A stretch of 64,000 bases of DNA from Collimonas fungivorans Ter331 (lineage in GTDB: Bacteria > Pseudomonadota > Gammaproteobacteria > Burkholderiales > Burkholderiaceae_D): positions 744,001 to 808,000 of the forward strand of contig NC_015856.1 of assembly GCF_000221045.1 (NCBI RefSeq), read 5' to 3'. Position 1 is the first letter of the stretch. Each line of letters opens with the position of its first letter. Both the position numbers and the translations under genes were made by a program. The notes under the pieces are model-generated. The model saw nothing but the letters and a program-made list of their open reading frames with translations. It had not been told where the DNA came from and ran no database searches. Of the stretch, positions 27,909 to 35,591 are shown one piece after another.

Positions 27909-29598
27909 GAGGCCGTGTAAAAACGCTGAATCCATCAAGGGAGCCGAGATCCACGTCATTTTAACGCGACATTGTTGATAATAGAGAGCCCTGCAAACGC
28001 GGCGGCTATTTCCCTTGGCCGAGTAAATAGCCGTCTCCAAACATATCTCCTGACGCTAAAAGCGCCTATGCGCTCATCACCTTCATCAAGGTTCCCACGC
28101 CCAGCACGTTGATCATCCGCTTCATGTTGTAAGCCAGGACATGCAAGCTCATCTCGGTGCTCACTCGGGCCTTGGTTTTGGTGAGGAAGTGCGTAGCACC
28201 CATCCATGCCTTGATGGTGCCGAATGGATGCTCAACCGTTTGCCGGCGTATTCGCATCGCCTTCGGCGTTCGTTCCAACCGCTCCTGCATGGCCTCCAGT
28301 ACAGACTCATGCTCCCATCGTGTCACGCGCCGTTGAGGACTTGGCGTGCATGCGGATTTGAGTGAGCACTGCTGGCAATTCGAGCTCCAATAGCGGTGCA
28401 AATTCAAGCCTTTCTCTTTGCTCGTGAAACGCCAGATCAATCGCTCTCCGGCGGGACACTGATATTCATTGGCGCGTGCGTCGTAAATGAAATCCGCTTT
28501 GCCAAACCGACCTTCAGCAGAGGCATTGGAGGTCAGGTTCTTCGGGACGATCACGTTGATGCCGGCTTGTGTGCACGCCAGGATCTCTTCTCCTTTGAAG
28601 TAACCACGATCAGCAACTACGGTCAGCGATGCGGCGCCAATCGCTTCTTGCGCTTGCCGGCTCATCGAGTGCAGTTGATCCCGGTCGCTCCCGATGTTGG
28701 TCACCTCGTGCGCCACAATCAGATGATGCTTTGCGTCGACCACCGTTTGTACGTTGTAGCCAACGACGCCTGTACCACGCGTCTTCATCGACCGTGCATC
28801 AGGATCGGTTTGGGAGACTTGTTGATCCGGCGTCTTCTGGAGTTTTAATTGGATGTCTTCAAGCTCTCGCATCTGCGCCTTGAGCGCTGCGATATTCTCA
28901 TGCAGTCGAGTTGTCGTGAGTTGCTTGCGGTCCGGCTCTTGGCGATCCGCCGTGTCGAGGGCTGTCAGATAGCGATCAATGCTCGCTGCGATCTCTTCCA
29001 TGCGCCGTTGCAGTTTGGCGCTGGTGAAGTTGCGGTCGCGGTTGTTGACGGCTTTGAATTTGCTGCCGTCAATAGCGACCAGCGCTTCAGAGAACAGGCC
29101 AAGTCGCTGACACAGCACGACGAACTGCTTGCATACATTGGAGATGGCACGGCCATTGTCTTTGCGGAAGTTGGCGATAGTCTTGAAGTCCGGCGTCAAA
29201 TGCCCTATCAACCACATCAGTTCAACGTTACGCTGCGCCTCTCGTTCCAGGCGACGGCTTGATTGGAGTCGATTGAGATAGCCGTAGATGTAAATCTTGA
29301 GAAGAACCGATGGGTGATAGGCCGGACGTCCTGTTTGTGCAGGCATTGTTCCTTCGAAACCCATTTGCACCAGGTCCAGTTCATCGACGAAAACATCGAC
29401 TACCCGCACTGGGTTGCTATCGGCAACGTAGTCGTCCAGTTGCTCGGGAAGCAAAATGCGTTGACTGCGATCCCGCCCTTCAATGAAGCGTTTCATAGGT
29501 GTACCTCGAACAGAGTCATCTGTCCGTGTGACATGGATCGCCGCAAATCGTTTACTTCCGATTAAAATTAGCGCTCGACAGCGTTTTTACACAGCCTC
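27909..29598 (-). mobile_element. IS1182-family insertion sequence (complete)
   Basis: A 1,690-bp element with 20-bp terminal inverted repeats of the form GAGGCYGTGTAAAAACGCTG (27909-27928 and 29579-29598), one mismatch apart. It is flanked on both sides by GGCC (27905-27908 and 29599-29602), consistent with a 4-bp palindromic target duplication. It carries one intact transposase gene. It has entered a GGCC inside a repeat of the family scattered through 30-35.6 kb. Confidence 0.85.
28066..29496 (-). CDS. IS1182-family transposase
   Basis: 476-residue DDE transposase of the IS1182 type. The N-terminal domain includes DYVADSNPVRVVDVFVDEL and the HPSVLLKIYIYGYLN pattern. Catalytic-region motifs are AIDGSKFKAVNNRD, VVADRGYFKGEEI and VEHPFGTIKAWMG. 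A Cys-rich segment (CPAGE...CQQCSLKSAC) precedes the last motif, as in this family. The frame is uninterrupted, so the element may still be active. It is also the likely source of transposase for two MITEs in this window with matching ends. Confidence 0.92.
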   Translation of the reverse strand: MKRFIEGRDRSQRILLPEQLDDYVADSNPVRVVDVFVDELDLVQMGFEGTMPAQTGRPAYHPSVLLKIYIYGYLNRLQSSRRLEREAQRNVELMWLIGHLTPDFKTIANFRKDNGRAISNVCKQFVVLCQRLGLFSEALVAIDGSKFKAVNNRDRNFTSAKLQRRMEEIAASIDRYLTALDTADRQEPDRKQLTTTRLHENIAALKAQMRELEDIQLKLQKTPDQQVSQTDPDARSMKTRGTGVVGYNVQTVVDAKHHLIVAHEVTNIGSDRDQLHSMSRQAQEAIGAASLTVVADRGYFKGEEILACTQAGINVIVPKNLTSNASAEGRFGKADFIYDARANEYQCPAGERLIWRFTSKEKGLNLHRYWSSNCQQCSLKSACTPSPQRRVTRWEHESVLEAMQERLERTPKAMRIRRQTVEHPFGTIKAWMGATHFLTKTKARVSTEMSLHVLAYNMKRMINVLGVGTLMKVMSA

Positions 29599-29698
29599 GG
29601 CCAATAGCGGACGCGTAATCGCCATCGAAAAAAATGTTAGCGCACACGGCCTTGCAGACAATCAAAGAAATTAGGAAATGCTAATCAAAGAATCGCAC

Positions 29699-29947
29699 CT
29701 ACCGATAGAAAGGTTCGACCGTGCCTTTTACTTTAGTCATTAAGGGGTTGCCCTTCCGATCTAGCGCCTTTCCGGCCGGGATTTTAATCCATCCCTCGCT
29801 GATGCAATATTCCTCAACTTCGAAGCGCTCTTTATCGTTAAGTTTAATACCAATATCATGCTCAAATATGGCGGCATTATAGTAAGGGCTACGAAGATCG
29901 ACTGAGAGTCGATCGGGAAGCGGGGGGCGGTTTTGGATATCGGTCAT
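29699..29947 (-). CDS. DUF3297 family protein
   Basis: Small protein of 82 residues matching the DUF3297 pattern: LPDRLSVDLRSPYYN at the start, EEYCISEGWIKI in the middle and RKGNPLMTKVKGTVEPFYR at the end. Its function is unknown. ATG at 29947 is preferred to the frame extension at 29962. It is the only minus-strand gene in the small-gene row and may be an older resident rather than part of the array. Confidence 0.72.
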   Translation of the reverse strand: MTDIQNRPPLPDRLSVDLRSPYYNAAIFEHDIGIKLNDKERFEVEEYCISEGWIKIPAGKALDRKGNPLMTKVKGTVEPFYR

Positions 29948-30012
29948 GGCTGCAATTATCAATTATAAGATTAACCAAAACAAATTTTTTGCGTGGCTTC
30001 GCTAAATCGCTT

Positions 30013-30055
30013 GCTTGACCGCACTCGGCCAATTGCCGCCGGTCGAAAGTGTCTG
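30013..30055 (+). repeat. CGGCCA array repeat, long form
   Basis: Core CTCGGCCAATTGC followed by CGGTCGAAAGTGTCTGCC. The downstream half resembles the copies at 30501 and 34230. It lies in the 243-bp gap before the first plus-strand array gene. Confidence 0.55.
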
Positions 30056-30190
30056 CCAATTTGATACCGATTCAACAGACTGTGCAATAGACACATTGAT
30101 CGACGACTGGACTTGCACCTCAAATATTCGTTGAATACTCTTTGTGTATTGTTCAGAATCTACGTTCTTATTTAATCGTTGGATTCTCTG

Positions 30191-30487
30191 ATGAAACGCC
30201 TACTTTCGACGGTAATTAATATTGCTTTAATGCTTATACTTCCCATTTGGGGCTGGCTTTTTTACCTGGATTCGTCGCGCCACACTGATTGGGCAAAGCC
30301 AATTTATTCAAGAACCGTTTGTGCATTGTTAATCTTGATAGCGCTCATAGGAGTACAGCGACTAACCGTGCGGTGGTCATTGAACAGCAGAGTCGGTCTT
30401 GGTGCTTTGTATTCACTTTTTCTATTTTTTGTACTTTTTTATCTTGGTTTTGCATCTGCGTTGGTTGGTGCAAATCAAATGCCGTAG
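30191..30487 (+). CDS. Small membrane protein of unknown function
   Basis: 98-residue protein with three hydrophobic segments (about residues 6-27, 37-57 and 67-92) and short charged loops. I do not recognise a family. ATG at 30191 is chosen over a TTG at 30179. It is AT-rich compared with the backbone and is followed 14 bp later by a long-form array repeat. It could be a membrane immunity protein, but only context suggests this. Confidence 0.6.
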   Translation: MKRLLSTVINIALMLILPIWGWLFYLDSSRHTDWAKPIYSRTVCALLILIALIGVQRLTVRWSLNSRVGLGALYSLFLFFVLFYLGFASALVGANQMP

Positions 30488-30500
30488 GCGACAGGCGGAA

Positions 30501-30549
30501 ATCGGCCAAAATCGGACGGTCGAAGACGCCCGCTAAACTGATGACGATG
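30501..30549 (+). repeat. CGGCCA array repeat, long form
   Basis: ATCGGCCAAAATCGGACGG, then TCGAAGACGCCCGCTAAACT and GATGACGATG. It closely matches the copy at 34230-34288 over about 48 bp. It ends 17 bp before the ATG of the next gene, so its tail supplies part of that leader. Confidence 0.65.
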
Positions 30550-30565
30550 TTGGAGGAATTTGTTC

Positions 30566-30784
30566 ATGAAATTTGATTGGCACGGCGGAGTAATTTCGCG
30601 AACAACGTTGGTCGATTCTGCCTACAAAAATACGCAGAACGTCCGGCGCTTTCTTTCACATCAGTGTGGACCGGAGTTCAAATTTGACCGCGATCTGATG
30701 GCATGGATACGAAACGGTGTTGAGAAGAGCATGGGCGACGTTGTGGACGAGTGGACGCGTCGACGTACAATGGCGCAAGACTAG
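30566..30784 (+). CDS. DUF6434-like protein
   Basis: 72-residue protein resembling the DUF6434 domain: FDWHGGVISRTTLVDSAYKN, then NVRRFLSHQCG and a C-terminal MGDVVDEW segment. In other bacteria this domain is often fused to a SAP domain; here it stands alone. GGAGG lies 9 bp before the ATG at 30566. Function unknown. A short-form repeat follows the stop by 12 bp. Confidence 0.65.
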   Translation: MKFDWHGGVISRTTLVDSAYKNTQNVRRFLSHQCGPEFKFDRDLMAWIRNGVEKSMGDVVDEWTRRRTMAQD

Positions 30785-30796
30785 CAAATGACTCGT

Positions 30797-30818
30797 TCCG
30801 GCCAATAGCCGTCCTTCA
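30797..30818 (+). repeat. CGGCCA array repeat, short form
   Basis: TCCGGCCAATAGCCGTCCTT, directly after the DUF6434-like gene. Confidence 0.5.
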
Positions 30819-30902
30819 AGTGCGAGCTCGAATTAATGTTGCTTTGCCAAATTTTCCATGGCAGGATTCATAATCGCAAACTCACCCGTTTCGTCGTTCA
30901 AT

Positions 30903-31412
30903 ATGCCATTTCAATTCAAATGCAATTCATGCGACGATATTCACGAAGGTATGCCGAGCTTTGGCGCCCATGCTCCGCTTAGTTACTACGAGATTCCTGA
31001 AGGCGAGCGTGCGACCCGGTGCGATTTGGGTAGCGACGATTGTGTTATAGATAAACAGCATTTCTTCGTTCGCGGATGCATTGAAATCCCAGTCAGAGGA
31101 GAAGCGGAACCATTCAGTTGGGGTGTTTGGGTCTCACTTAGTGACGCCAATTTTATTGAATGGCTCAAATGTTTTGAGCAGGATAAGCGCTCCCAGGTTG
31201 GACCATTCTTTGGCTGGCTTAACGCGTGGCTGAAGCCCTATCCAGACACAATAAATCTTAAAACGATGATTCATTTACGAGACGATGGTATCCGTCCGTA
31301 TATTGAACTTGAGCCAACTGACCACCCACTTGCAGTGGAGCAGCGCAACGGAATCACAGTGGAACGGGTTGCTGAACTTTATTCTGTAATGATGCACCCG
31401 ATGGGAAAATAG
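30903..31412 (+). CDS. DUF2199 domain protein
   Basis: 169-residue cytoplasmic protein matching DUF2199: an N-terminal zinc-knuckle-like FKCNSCDDIHEGMPSFG, then CVIDKQHFFVRGCIEIPV, FSWGVWVSLS and a C-terminal VELEP-type HPLAVEQRNGITVERV segment. Its molecular function is unknown; such genes are often found singly in accessory regions. ATG at 30903 gives the conserved start. No clear array repeat follows this gene, unlike most of its neighbours. Confidence 0.75.
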   Translation: MPFQFKCNSCDDIHEGMPSFGAHAPLSYYEIPEGERATRCDLGSDDCVIDKQHFFVRGCIEIPVRGEAEPFSWGVWVSLSDANFIEWLKCFEQDKRSQVGPFFGWLNAWLKPYPDTINLKTMIHLRDDGIRPYIELEPTDHPLAVEQRNGITVERVAELYSVMMHPMGK

Positions 31413-31507
31413 CTGCATAGGCTAGCCAGTGATTCAGCGACGGTATTACGTTATAGCAGCAGAAGCGCCAAAATTGATATCCAATTCGCTTGAAATTTCA
31501 TCGCACA

Positions 31508-31939
31508 ATGACACAACCCGCTGAACCTACCCTGGAAATTAACGGCAATCCACCCAAGCTAGCAGGAAAAACATGTGAAGGATTCATCTGCGAGCAATTC
31601 ATATGTTCCGGTGAGCCTGTGGCGTCTGCCAATGTTACATACTTGAGATTTGACGGCATTTGGTACCGCCTTTACTTTGAGTTTCAGCTAGTTTTTTGGC
31701 GAGTGTTTGGTGGGGAGCCAAAACCATGGGAGGTTGCAGAGAAATCCTGGGCATATCCTCACACGAATGTTGGGGAGATGTTCGGAATTCTTGGTCAGCG
31801 ACTGTTGTCGTATGAAATGCTGCTAACCCCAAAAGGTAGCAGAGTTATTTTTATTTTCGCCAACAATCAGAGTGTTCTAATTGAGGATGCAGATGACTGT
31901 AGCTCTTTTAGAGTCGGTGATTCCGAAGCTGTTCGATAG
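31508..31939 (+). CDS. Hypothetical protein (array gene)
   Basis: 143-residue protein with no family I recognise. It is rich in aromatic residues in the middle (FDGIWYRLYFEFQLVFWRVF), followed by an amphipathic C-terminal half, and has neither signal peptide nor long membrane helix. ATG at 31508 is used; a TTG at 31490 is in frame upstream. A copy of the array repeat lies about 70 bp after its stop. The size and placement fit an orphan immunity-type protein, which is a guess. Confidence 0.55.
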   Translation: MTQPAEPTLEINGNPPKLAGKTCEGFICEQFICSGEPVASANVTYLRFDGIWYRLYFEFQLVFWRVFGGEPKPWEVAEKSWAYPHTNVGEMFGILGQRLLSYEMLLTPKGSRVIFIFANNQSVLIEDADDCSSFRVGDSEAVR

Positions 31940-32007
31940 TTCGTTAATGATTTCGATGAAACAGTATTTTGAACGTCCGCAAAAGGTTGTAAGCAGCCAA
32001 TCGGCAA

Positions 32008-32029
32008 CTGCCGGCCACAAGCGGCCCGT
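32008..32029 (+). repeat. CGGCCA array repeat, short form
   Basis: TGCCGGCCACAAGCGGCCCG. It is preceded by an additional CAGCCAATCGGCAAC segment, so this copy is a degenerate double. Confidence 0.45.
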
Positions 32030-32088
32030 CACATGCGAAGGAATCGCGTTATGGTTTTAAAAAATTCAAAGAAATTAGTGCCGCGTCT

Positions 32089-32634
32089 ATGAGCAAGCCA
32101 GATTTTAAAGAAATATTTTTTAGTACTTTTAAGAGCGAATCTGCAGGGATTCACTACAGCGTACGGAGTGACTCAAATTTCCAACATGACATTCATTTCC
32201 TGGACAGTCTACTCAAGGATTCAAGATTTCTTTTGGGGCATATCAAACATACGAAGCAGACGTTAGTAATTCCCCTGACCCGCGCGCGCTGGGAGCTACG
32301 CGACGAAGTGACACAACACAATCTCGTTGAAATTGAAAGTGAGTTGAAGTTTACCCGTGTTAAAAAACTTCAATGGATTGCAAAAAATGTGACACTCAGC
32401 GCGCCGTACGAAGGAAATTTATTCGAGCCTGGGGACGCTATCACAGACAGTACAAGATGTGAGATTGATTCTCTTTTTATCGGCGAGTCAACATATATTG
32501 GAAAGAATCGGAGCGTTGAAATTGTAATAGCCGGATACCCGGGGAGGTGGCAACTTAGAGTATCTTTAGCGCTGGAATCATGGTCTATTTCTGTTAAAGA
32601 TAACAAGGTGCCGCCCATGATTAGTGTTTCGTAA
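32089..32634 (+). CDS. Hypothetical protein (array gene)
   Basis: 181-residue soluble protein with alternating beta-strand-like segments and no recognised domain. The N-terminus (MSKPDFKEIFFSTFKSE) is followed by the conserved-looking SRFLLGHIKHTKQTLVIPL and WELRDE segments, which suggests a beta-sandwich. It is AT-rich. A repeat follows 70 bp after the stop. Function unknown; an immunity role is suggested only by its neighbours. Confidence 0.55.
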   Translation: MSKPDFKEIFFSTFKSESAGIHYSVRSDSNFQHDIHFLDSLLKDSRFLLGHIKHTKQTLVIPLTRARWELRDEVTQHNLVEIESELKFTRVKKLQWIAKNVTLSAPYEGNLFEPGDAITDSTRCEIDSLFIGESTYIGKNRSVEIVIAGYPGRWQLRVSLALESWSISVKDNKVPPMISVS

Positions 32635-32703
32635 ATGTACCTATTAACTTTGCCTCGCCAAGGTCTGCTTCGGGGTGGAATCAGCTTGTCGCGACCGGCT
32701 CAA

Positions 32704-32723
32704 AACGGCCAATAGCAGGCATT
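32704..32723 (+). repeat. CGGCCA array repeat, short form
   Basis: AACGGCCAATAGCAGGCATT, between two array genes; a GCGACCGGCT segment precedes it. Confidence 0.5.
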
Positions 32724-32780
32724 AAAAACTTCCCTTCGCTAGCATTTTTTTAAAATTTAAAATTACGAAAGGGCCCGATT

Positions 32781-33221
32781 GTGCAATATCCTCCCGTACT
32801 CGAACCTTCCAAAGTAGGTACGTACCCAGCCGTTGCAAAGGCTGGTGGTGGTTTTGTTTGGGATGCTGTTCTCGAATACAGAGTGTGGTGTCACCCGGAA
32901 CGAGGGGCGCCCGATGATAAGGATGGATCTGATTATTATTACGCCTTCGCCAGTTACGAAGATGCCGATGCATTTTCCAGAACTAATAACGGAACAGAGG
33001 AGCCGCTGGCGTTAGTCTTGCAACGTGAGTACATTGACGAATCAAATCCTGGACAATATGTGCATGTTCAGGAACAGCGAATTACTGAATGGCCTGTGGG
33101 GTTTCTATCCAGGCCGCAGCGCGACACAATGACTATTCCAGAGTTCTTTGCTTCTAATGCTCCGGCGAATCGTTTAGAGATTCTACGAGGGCTCGCTCCG
33201 AGAAAGAATCGTGAAATCTAG
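32781..33221 (+). CDS. Conserved hypothetical protein (sometimes labelled GCN5 acetyltransferase)
   Basis: 146-residue protein with the pattern YPPVLEPSKVGTYPA, VLEYRVWCHPERGAPD, YYYAFASYEDADAF and EEPLALVLQREYIDE. I recall near-identical proteins in many proteobacteria annotated as acetyltransferase-associated, but I see no GNAT acetyl-CoA motif (Q/RxxGxG/A), so that label is doubtful. GTG at 32781 has a GAAAGGG ribosome site. The gene is more conserved-looking than the other array genes. Confidence 0.65.
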   Translation: MQYPPVLEPSKVGTYPAVAKAGGGFVWDAVLEYRVWCHPERGAPDDKDGSDYYYAFASYEDADAFSRTNNGTEEPLALVLQREYIDESNPGQYVHVQEQRITEWPVGFLSRPQRDTMTIPEFFASNAPANRLEILRGLAPRKNREI

Positions 33222-33244
33222 TTTATATGAACAAATGATCTGGG

Positions 33245-33431
33245 TACGGGCAATAGCAGACGGCAGTAATCGGCCGAGGCTGTGTAAAAACGTAGAAATT
33301 TTTAACCGATTTAAAAATCGTCCTCTCAGATCGAGCTGTATTCGATTTTCTCGGTATCGGGAAGGGTCTCCCTACCCACGATTTTTTTGCGGATTTGAGT
33401 TTTTACACAGCCTCGGCCAGCAGTGGACGTT
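33245..33431 (+). repeat. CGGCCA array repeat interrupted by a MITE
   Basis: The left part (33245-33275, ACGGGCAATAGCAGACGG then CAGTAATCGGCC) and right part (33415-33431, GGCCAGCAGTGGACGTT) reconstitute one repeat if the 139-bp MITE and one GGCC are removed. Confidence 0.65.
33276..33414. mobile_element. 139-bp MITE, copy 1 (IS1182-type ends)
   Basis: Non-coding element with inverted termini GAGGCTGTGTAAAAAC, the same as those of the IS at 27909-29598 for the outer 16-17 bp. It is flanked by GGCC on both sides (33272-33275 and 33415-33418). It is identical over all 139 bp to the copy at 49520-49658, which implies recent transposition. Confidence 0.88.
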
Positions 33432-33478
33432 CGCGGCCAGAAAATACCGACAACTATGGTCAACAAAGGGGACTCAGA

Positions 33479-33799
33479 ATGGCATCACCGCTGCAGCATG
33501 AAATGGATGAGAAATTACGCAAAGCTAAAGAAAGTGTTGTCGATGAAAAGACATTCACCCAATTTTTGGCTGTGTTATCAACAGATTGGTTTGTTGAAAA
33601 AGAAATAGAAGAGGCCACTCCGTCTTCGCCATACTCCAGCGGTGCATTAGGATGGGAAAATAGCTCTATTGGTGCATTCTTGGACTCGTCCTTCCGTTGG
33701 GCCATATGTTCGCAATCGGGCCTCCAACACTATGATGTACCAACTAACCCTTGGCGTAGAGCTGCCGATATTCTGGCGATGGGAAAAATCTACGAATAA
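33479..33799 (+). CDS. DUF7660-like protein
   Basis: 106-residue acidic protein ending in NPWRRAADILAMGKIYE, a C-terminal pattern that I associate with the DUF7660 family of small unknown proteins. ATG at 33479 is preferred; the open frame extends upstream into the MITE, but that part is not genuine coding sequence. A repeat follows 5 bp after the stop. Function unknown; an immunity-type role is possible by context. Confidence 0.6.
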   Translation: MASPLQHEMDEKLRKAKESVVDEKTFTQFLAVLSTDWFVEKEIEEATPSSPYSSGALGWENSSIGAFLDSSFRWAICSQSGLQHYDVPTNPWRRAADILAMGKIYE

Positions 33800-33803
33800 A
33801 TTT

Positions 33804-33838
33804 TTTGGCCGGCTGCACTCGGCCAGAAGCGGGCGTTC
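33804..33838 (+). repeat. CGGCCA array repeat
   Basis: TTGGCCGGCTGCACTCGGCC, then AGAAGCGGGCGTTCA. Two GGCC cores; the left half matches the sequence into which the IS at 27.9 kb inserted. Confidence 0.6.
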
Positions 33839-33862
33839 AACTATATTTCACGGAGCTTGGGA

Positions 33863-34234
33863 GTGATAACTAAGTCTGATCAGGAGGTTTCTATTGCTGA
33901 CGTGAAGCTGTTTCGTGAGGCGACAGGTTGTCCGTTTTCAGAATGCGTCTCTACTCTAAACTCTATGGATTTACTACTCCGCGAACGCGTTCTTCTGGCA
34001 GCAAAGACACAACAGAGGATTTTTTACGATCCAATTGAAGACGAACCAGAATATGCCACAGCATTCGCAACCGCAGCTGATGAAGCGAAGGCTTCTGTTC
34101 AAATTCAAGGTCTTGCAAATCGACGAGGTTCTAGTCATTTACTGTGGGCAGAGAAAGCAAAAATTTTGCGAGAACGCTTTGATATTCAGTGGTTCTCTCC
34201 AAGAGAAATGAATCCATTCGTCACTTTTGATTGA
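33863..34234 (+). CDS. Hypothetical protein (array gene)
   Basis: 123-residue soluble protein. The N-terminal helix segment VADVK-like (SIADVKLFREATGCPFSECV) resembles a UBA/TS-N-type helix pair, as found in proteins that bind ribosomal or other partners, but the match is weak. The remainder is helical and charged. GTG at 33863 has GGAG 7 bp upstream; the TTG at 33857 sits too close to it. The last bases overlap the following repeat (34230). Confidence 0.55.
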   Translation: MITKSDQEVSIADVKLFREATGCPFSECVSTLNSMDLLLRERVLLAAKTQQRIFYDPIEDEPEYATAFATAADEAKASVQIQGLANRRGSSHLLWAEKAKILRERFDIQWFSPREMNPFVTFD

Positions 34235-34288
34235 CCCATATCGGCCAAATGCAGACGGTCGAAAGTGCCTGCTAAACTGATGGTGATT
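34230..34288 (+). repeat. CGGCCA array repeat, long form
   Basis: ATATCGGCCAAATGCAGACG, then GTCGAAAGTGCCTGCTAAAC and TGATGGTGATT. It is the best partner of the copy at 30501 and begins at the stop codon of the preceding gene. Confidence 0.65.
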
Positions 34289-34328
34289 CATTATAAAAAA
34301 AGACTCCGATAGCAATGTGGAAGACAGC

Positions 34329-34610
34329 ATGAGCGATCAACATTATGTAGGGTGCTGCACCGATGGCAGACAAGCCGCCACTTATGTTTGCCAGCACATT
34401 CTTCAAACGCTGCAGGATAGCAAGCCGCGTGGCTTTTGGTCTGCGGAGGTTGAGGCAGGTGAGTTGTACCCAGATTCTTGGTGTAGTGAGTGTGAAGCTA
34501 TGGTCAATGCTGCCGGTGAATGGAATGATGAAACTGAAGCTAAAGCTGGCATTTCGCTGATTTGTAGTGTTTGCTATGAGAGAGCAAGAGATATCAACCA
34601 AAGCCGATAG
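34329..34610 (+). CDS. Small cysteine-rich, probably zinc-binding protein
   Basis: 93-residue protein with CC at residues 7-8, a VCQH motif near 22, and CSEC and CSVC pairs in the second half. The spacing suggests a zinc ribbon or treble-clef fold. Trp-rich central segment (RGFWSAEV, YPDSWCSEC). ATG at 34329 is preferred over an in-frame GTG at 34317. Function unknown. A repeat follows 6 bp after the stop. Confidence 0.6.
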   Translation: MSDQHYVGCCTDGRQAATYVCQHILQTLQDSKPRGFWSAEVEAGELYPDSWCSECEAMVNAAGEWNDETEAKAGISLICSVCYERARDINQSR

Positions 34611-34616
34611 TCAATT

Positions 34617-34638
34617 ATCGGCCAGAAGCGGGCGATTT
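34617..34638 (+). repeat. CGGCCA array repeat, short form
   Basis: TATCGGCCAGAAGCGGGCGA, nearly identical in its core to the copy at 33804 (CGGCCAGAAGCGGGCG, 16 of 16). Confidence 0.6.
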
Positions 34639-34655
34639 CAAGAAATTCTAATAAT

Positions 34656-34928
34656 ATGAACCGACTAGCGATAGAAGACCTTCCTGACCCGGACAATTCA
34701 CAGACTGTCTTTGCCTTTGCAATGTCATTCAATGGCTACGAGCATTACGGTTCGTTTTCCGCTTCTATGGCAGCTGCCAAGCAACACAAGCGCGCAACAT
34801 TGATTGATGTTCGGAATGAGCTTTTCACCGCAGCCCGTGCATCGCGACACATGGAGAACGACGCTTACTTAAACAGCTACCGTGAGTTGCTGCCGATATT
34901 GGGTGAATTGATTGCTTTGGACGCGTGA
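34656..34928 (+). CDS. Hypothetical small protein (array gene)
   Basis: 90-residue mostly helical protein (LATFAMSFNGYEHYGSF-like beginning, then ASRHMENDAYLNSYRELLPI). No family recognised and no signal or membrane segment. The ATG at 34656 has no clear Shine-Dalgarno sequence and lies only 18 bp after the repeat. A degenerate GCAATCGGGCAGGA after the stop may be a decayed repeat. Confidence 0.5.
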   Translation: MNRLAIEDLPDPDNSQTVFAFAMSFNGYEHYGSFSASMAAAKQHKRATLIDVRNELFTAARASRHMENDAYLNSYRELLPILGELIALDA

Positions 34929-35025
34929 GTCCGCAATCGGGCAGGAACGATAGATACTTAATTGAAGACGCATAACCTGTTCAAAACCGATATCAGTCGT
35001 TATTCAAATTGTGGGGTGAATCCAT

Positions 35026-35454
35026 ATGCGTTCGGTTCTGATGATAATTCTACTTACCGCAGCACTACTTGGCTGTCGCGAGGGTATTCCCCCAATTGTG
35101 TCTGGCAATGTAGTTGATGGTGGATTATTCATGGGGACGTTCGTACTGGCTCGGACCGGCCATCCAGCCAAGGAATGGGAACTCACAAAACCACAGATTG
35201 ACCAGGTCAATCTGTGGTTGCAAAGTCACCGTGACGGCTGGCAAACCATAGTTGCATCGCCACCTCCACCTAGTTTTTCAATACTGCTAACCCATGCCGA
35301 TAAAACTCAGTCACGAGTCGACCTTTTTGACATCAATAACAACTGGAGAGAAGCAATGGTCATTCATGCGGCGAACGCAAGTAACAACGGCATTCGCCAC
35401 ATAAGTGTTCAAGAGCGCGAAGAATTGCTGGCTATCGTAGGGAAGAATCCATAA
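35026..35454 (+). CDS. Small lipoprotein (array gene)
   Basis: 142-residue protein with a lipoprotein signal (MRSVLMIILLTAALLGC, lipobox LLGC, lipidated Cys17). The mature domain contains LTKPQIDQVNLWLQSHRDGW and a C-terminal helix (ISVQEREELLAIVG). Lipid-anchored immunity proteins of similar size protect against cell-wall or membrane toxins, but nothing here proves that. GTGGGGTG lies upstream of the ATG. A repeat follows about 75 bp after the stop. Confidence 0.65.
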   Translation: MRSVLMIILLTAALLGCREGIPPIVSGNVVDGGLFMGTFVLARTGHPAKEWELTKPQIDQVNLWLQSHRDGWQTIVASPPPPSFSILLTHADKTQSRVDLFDINNNWREAMVIHAANASNNGIRHISVQEREELLAIVGKNP

Positions 35455-35524
35455 CGGGCGTTTTGGGGAGGGCCTTCAACGATGATGTCAGGGAAGTGGC
35501 TGCATTGGGTTGGGTGCTGTCGGT

Positions 35525-35560
35525 GGCGACTGGCCGCCGTCGGCCAAAATCAGACGTTTG
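35525..35560 (+). repeat. CGGCCA array repeat
   Basis: GGCGACTGGCCGCCGTCGGCC, read as GACTGGCCGCCGTCGGCC followed by AAAATCAGACGTTTGCTG; last recognisable copy before the SUKH gene. Confidence 0.55.
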
Positions 35561-35591
35561 CTGCTAGGGCTTATCTAATTCTGAGAAATCG

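Noticed and set aside
28396-28848. Plus-strand frames inside the IS
   Set aside because: They are antisense to the intact IS1182-type transposase and have no ribosome sites or family features.
33395-33478. Upstream extension of the DUF7660-like gene into the MITE
   Set aside because: The extension is the MITE end plus repeat sequence; the family-like protein begins at the ATG at 33479.
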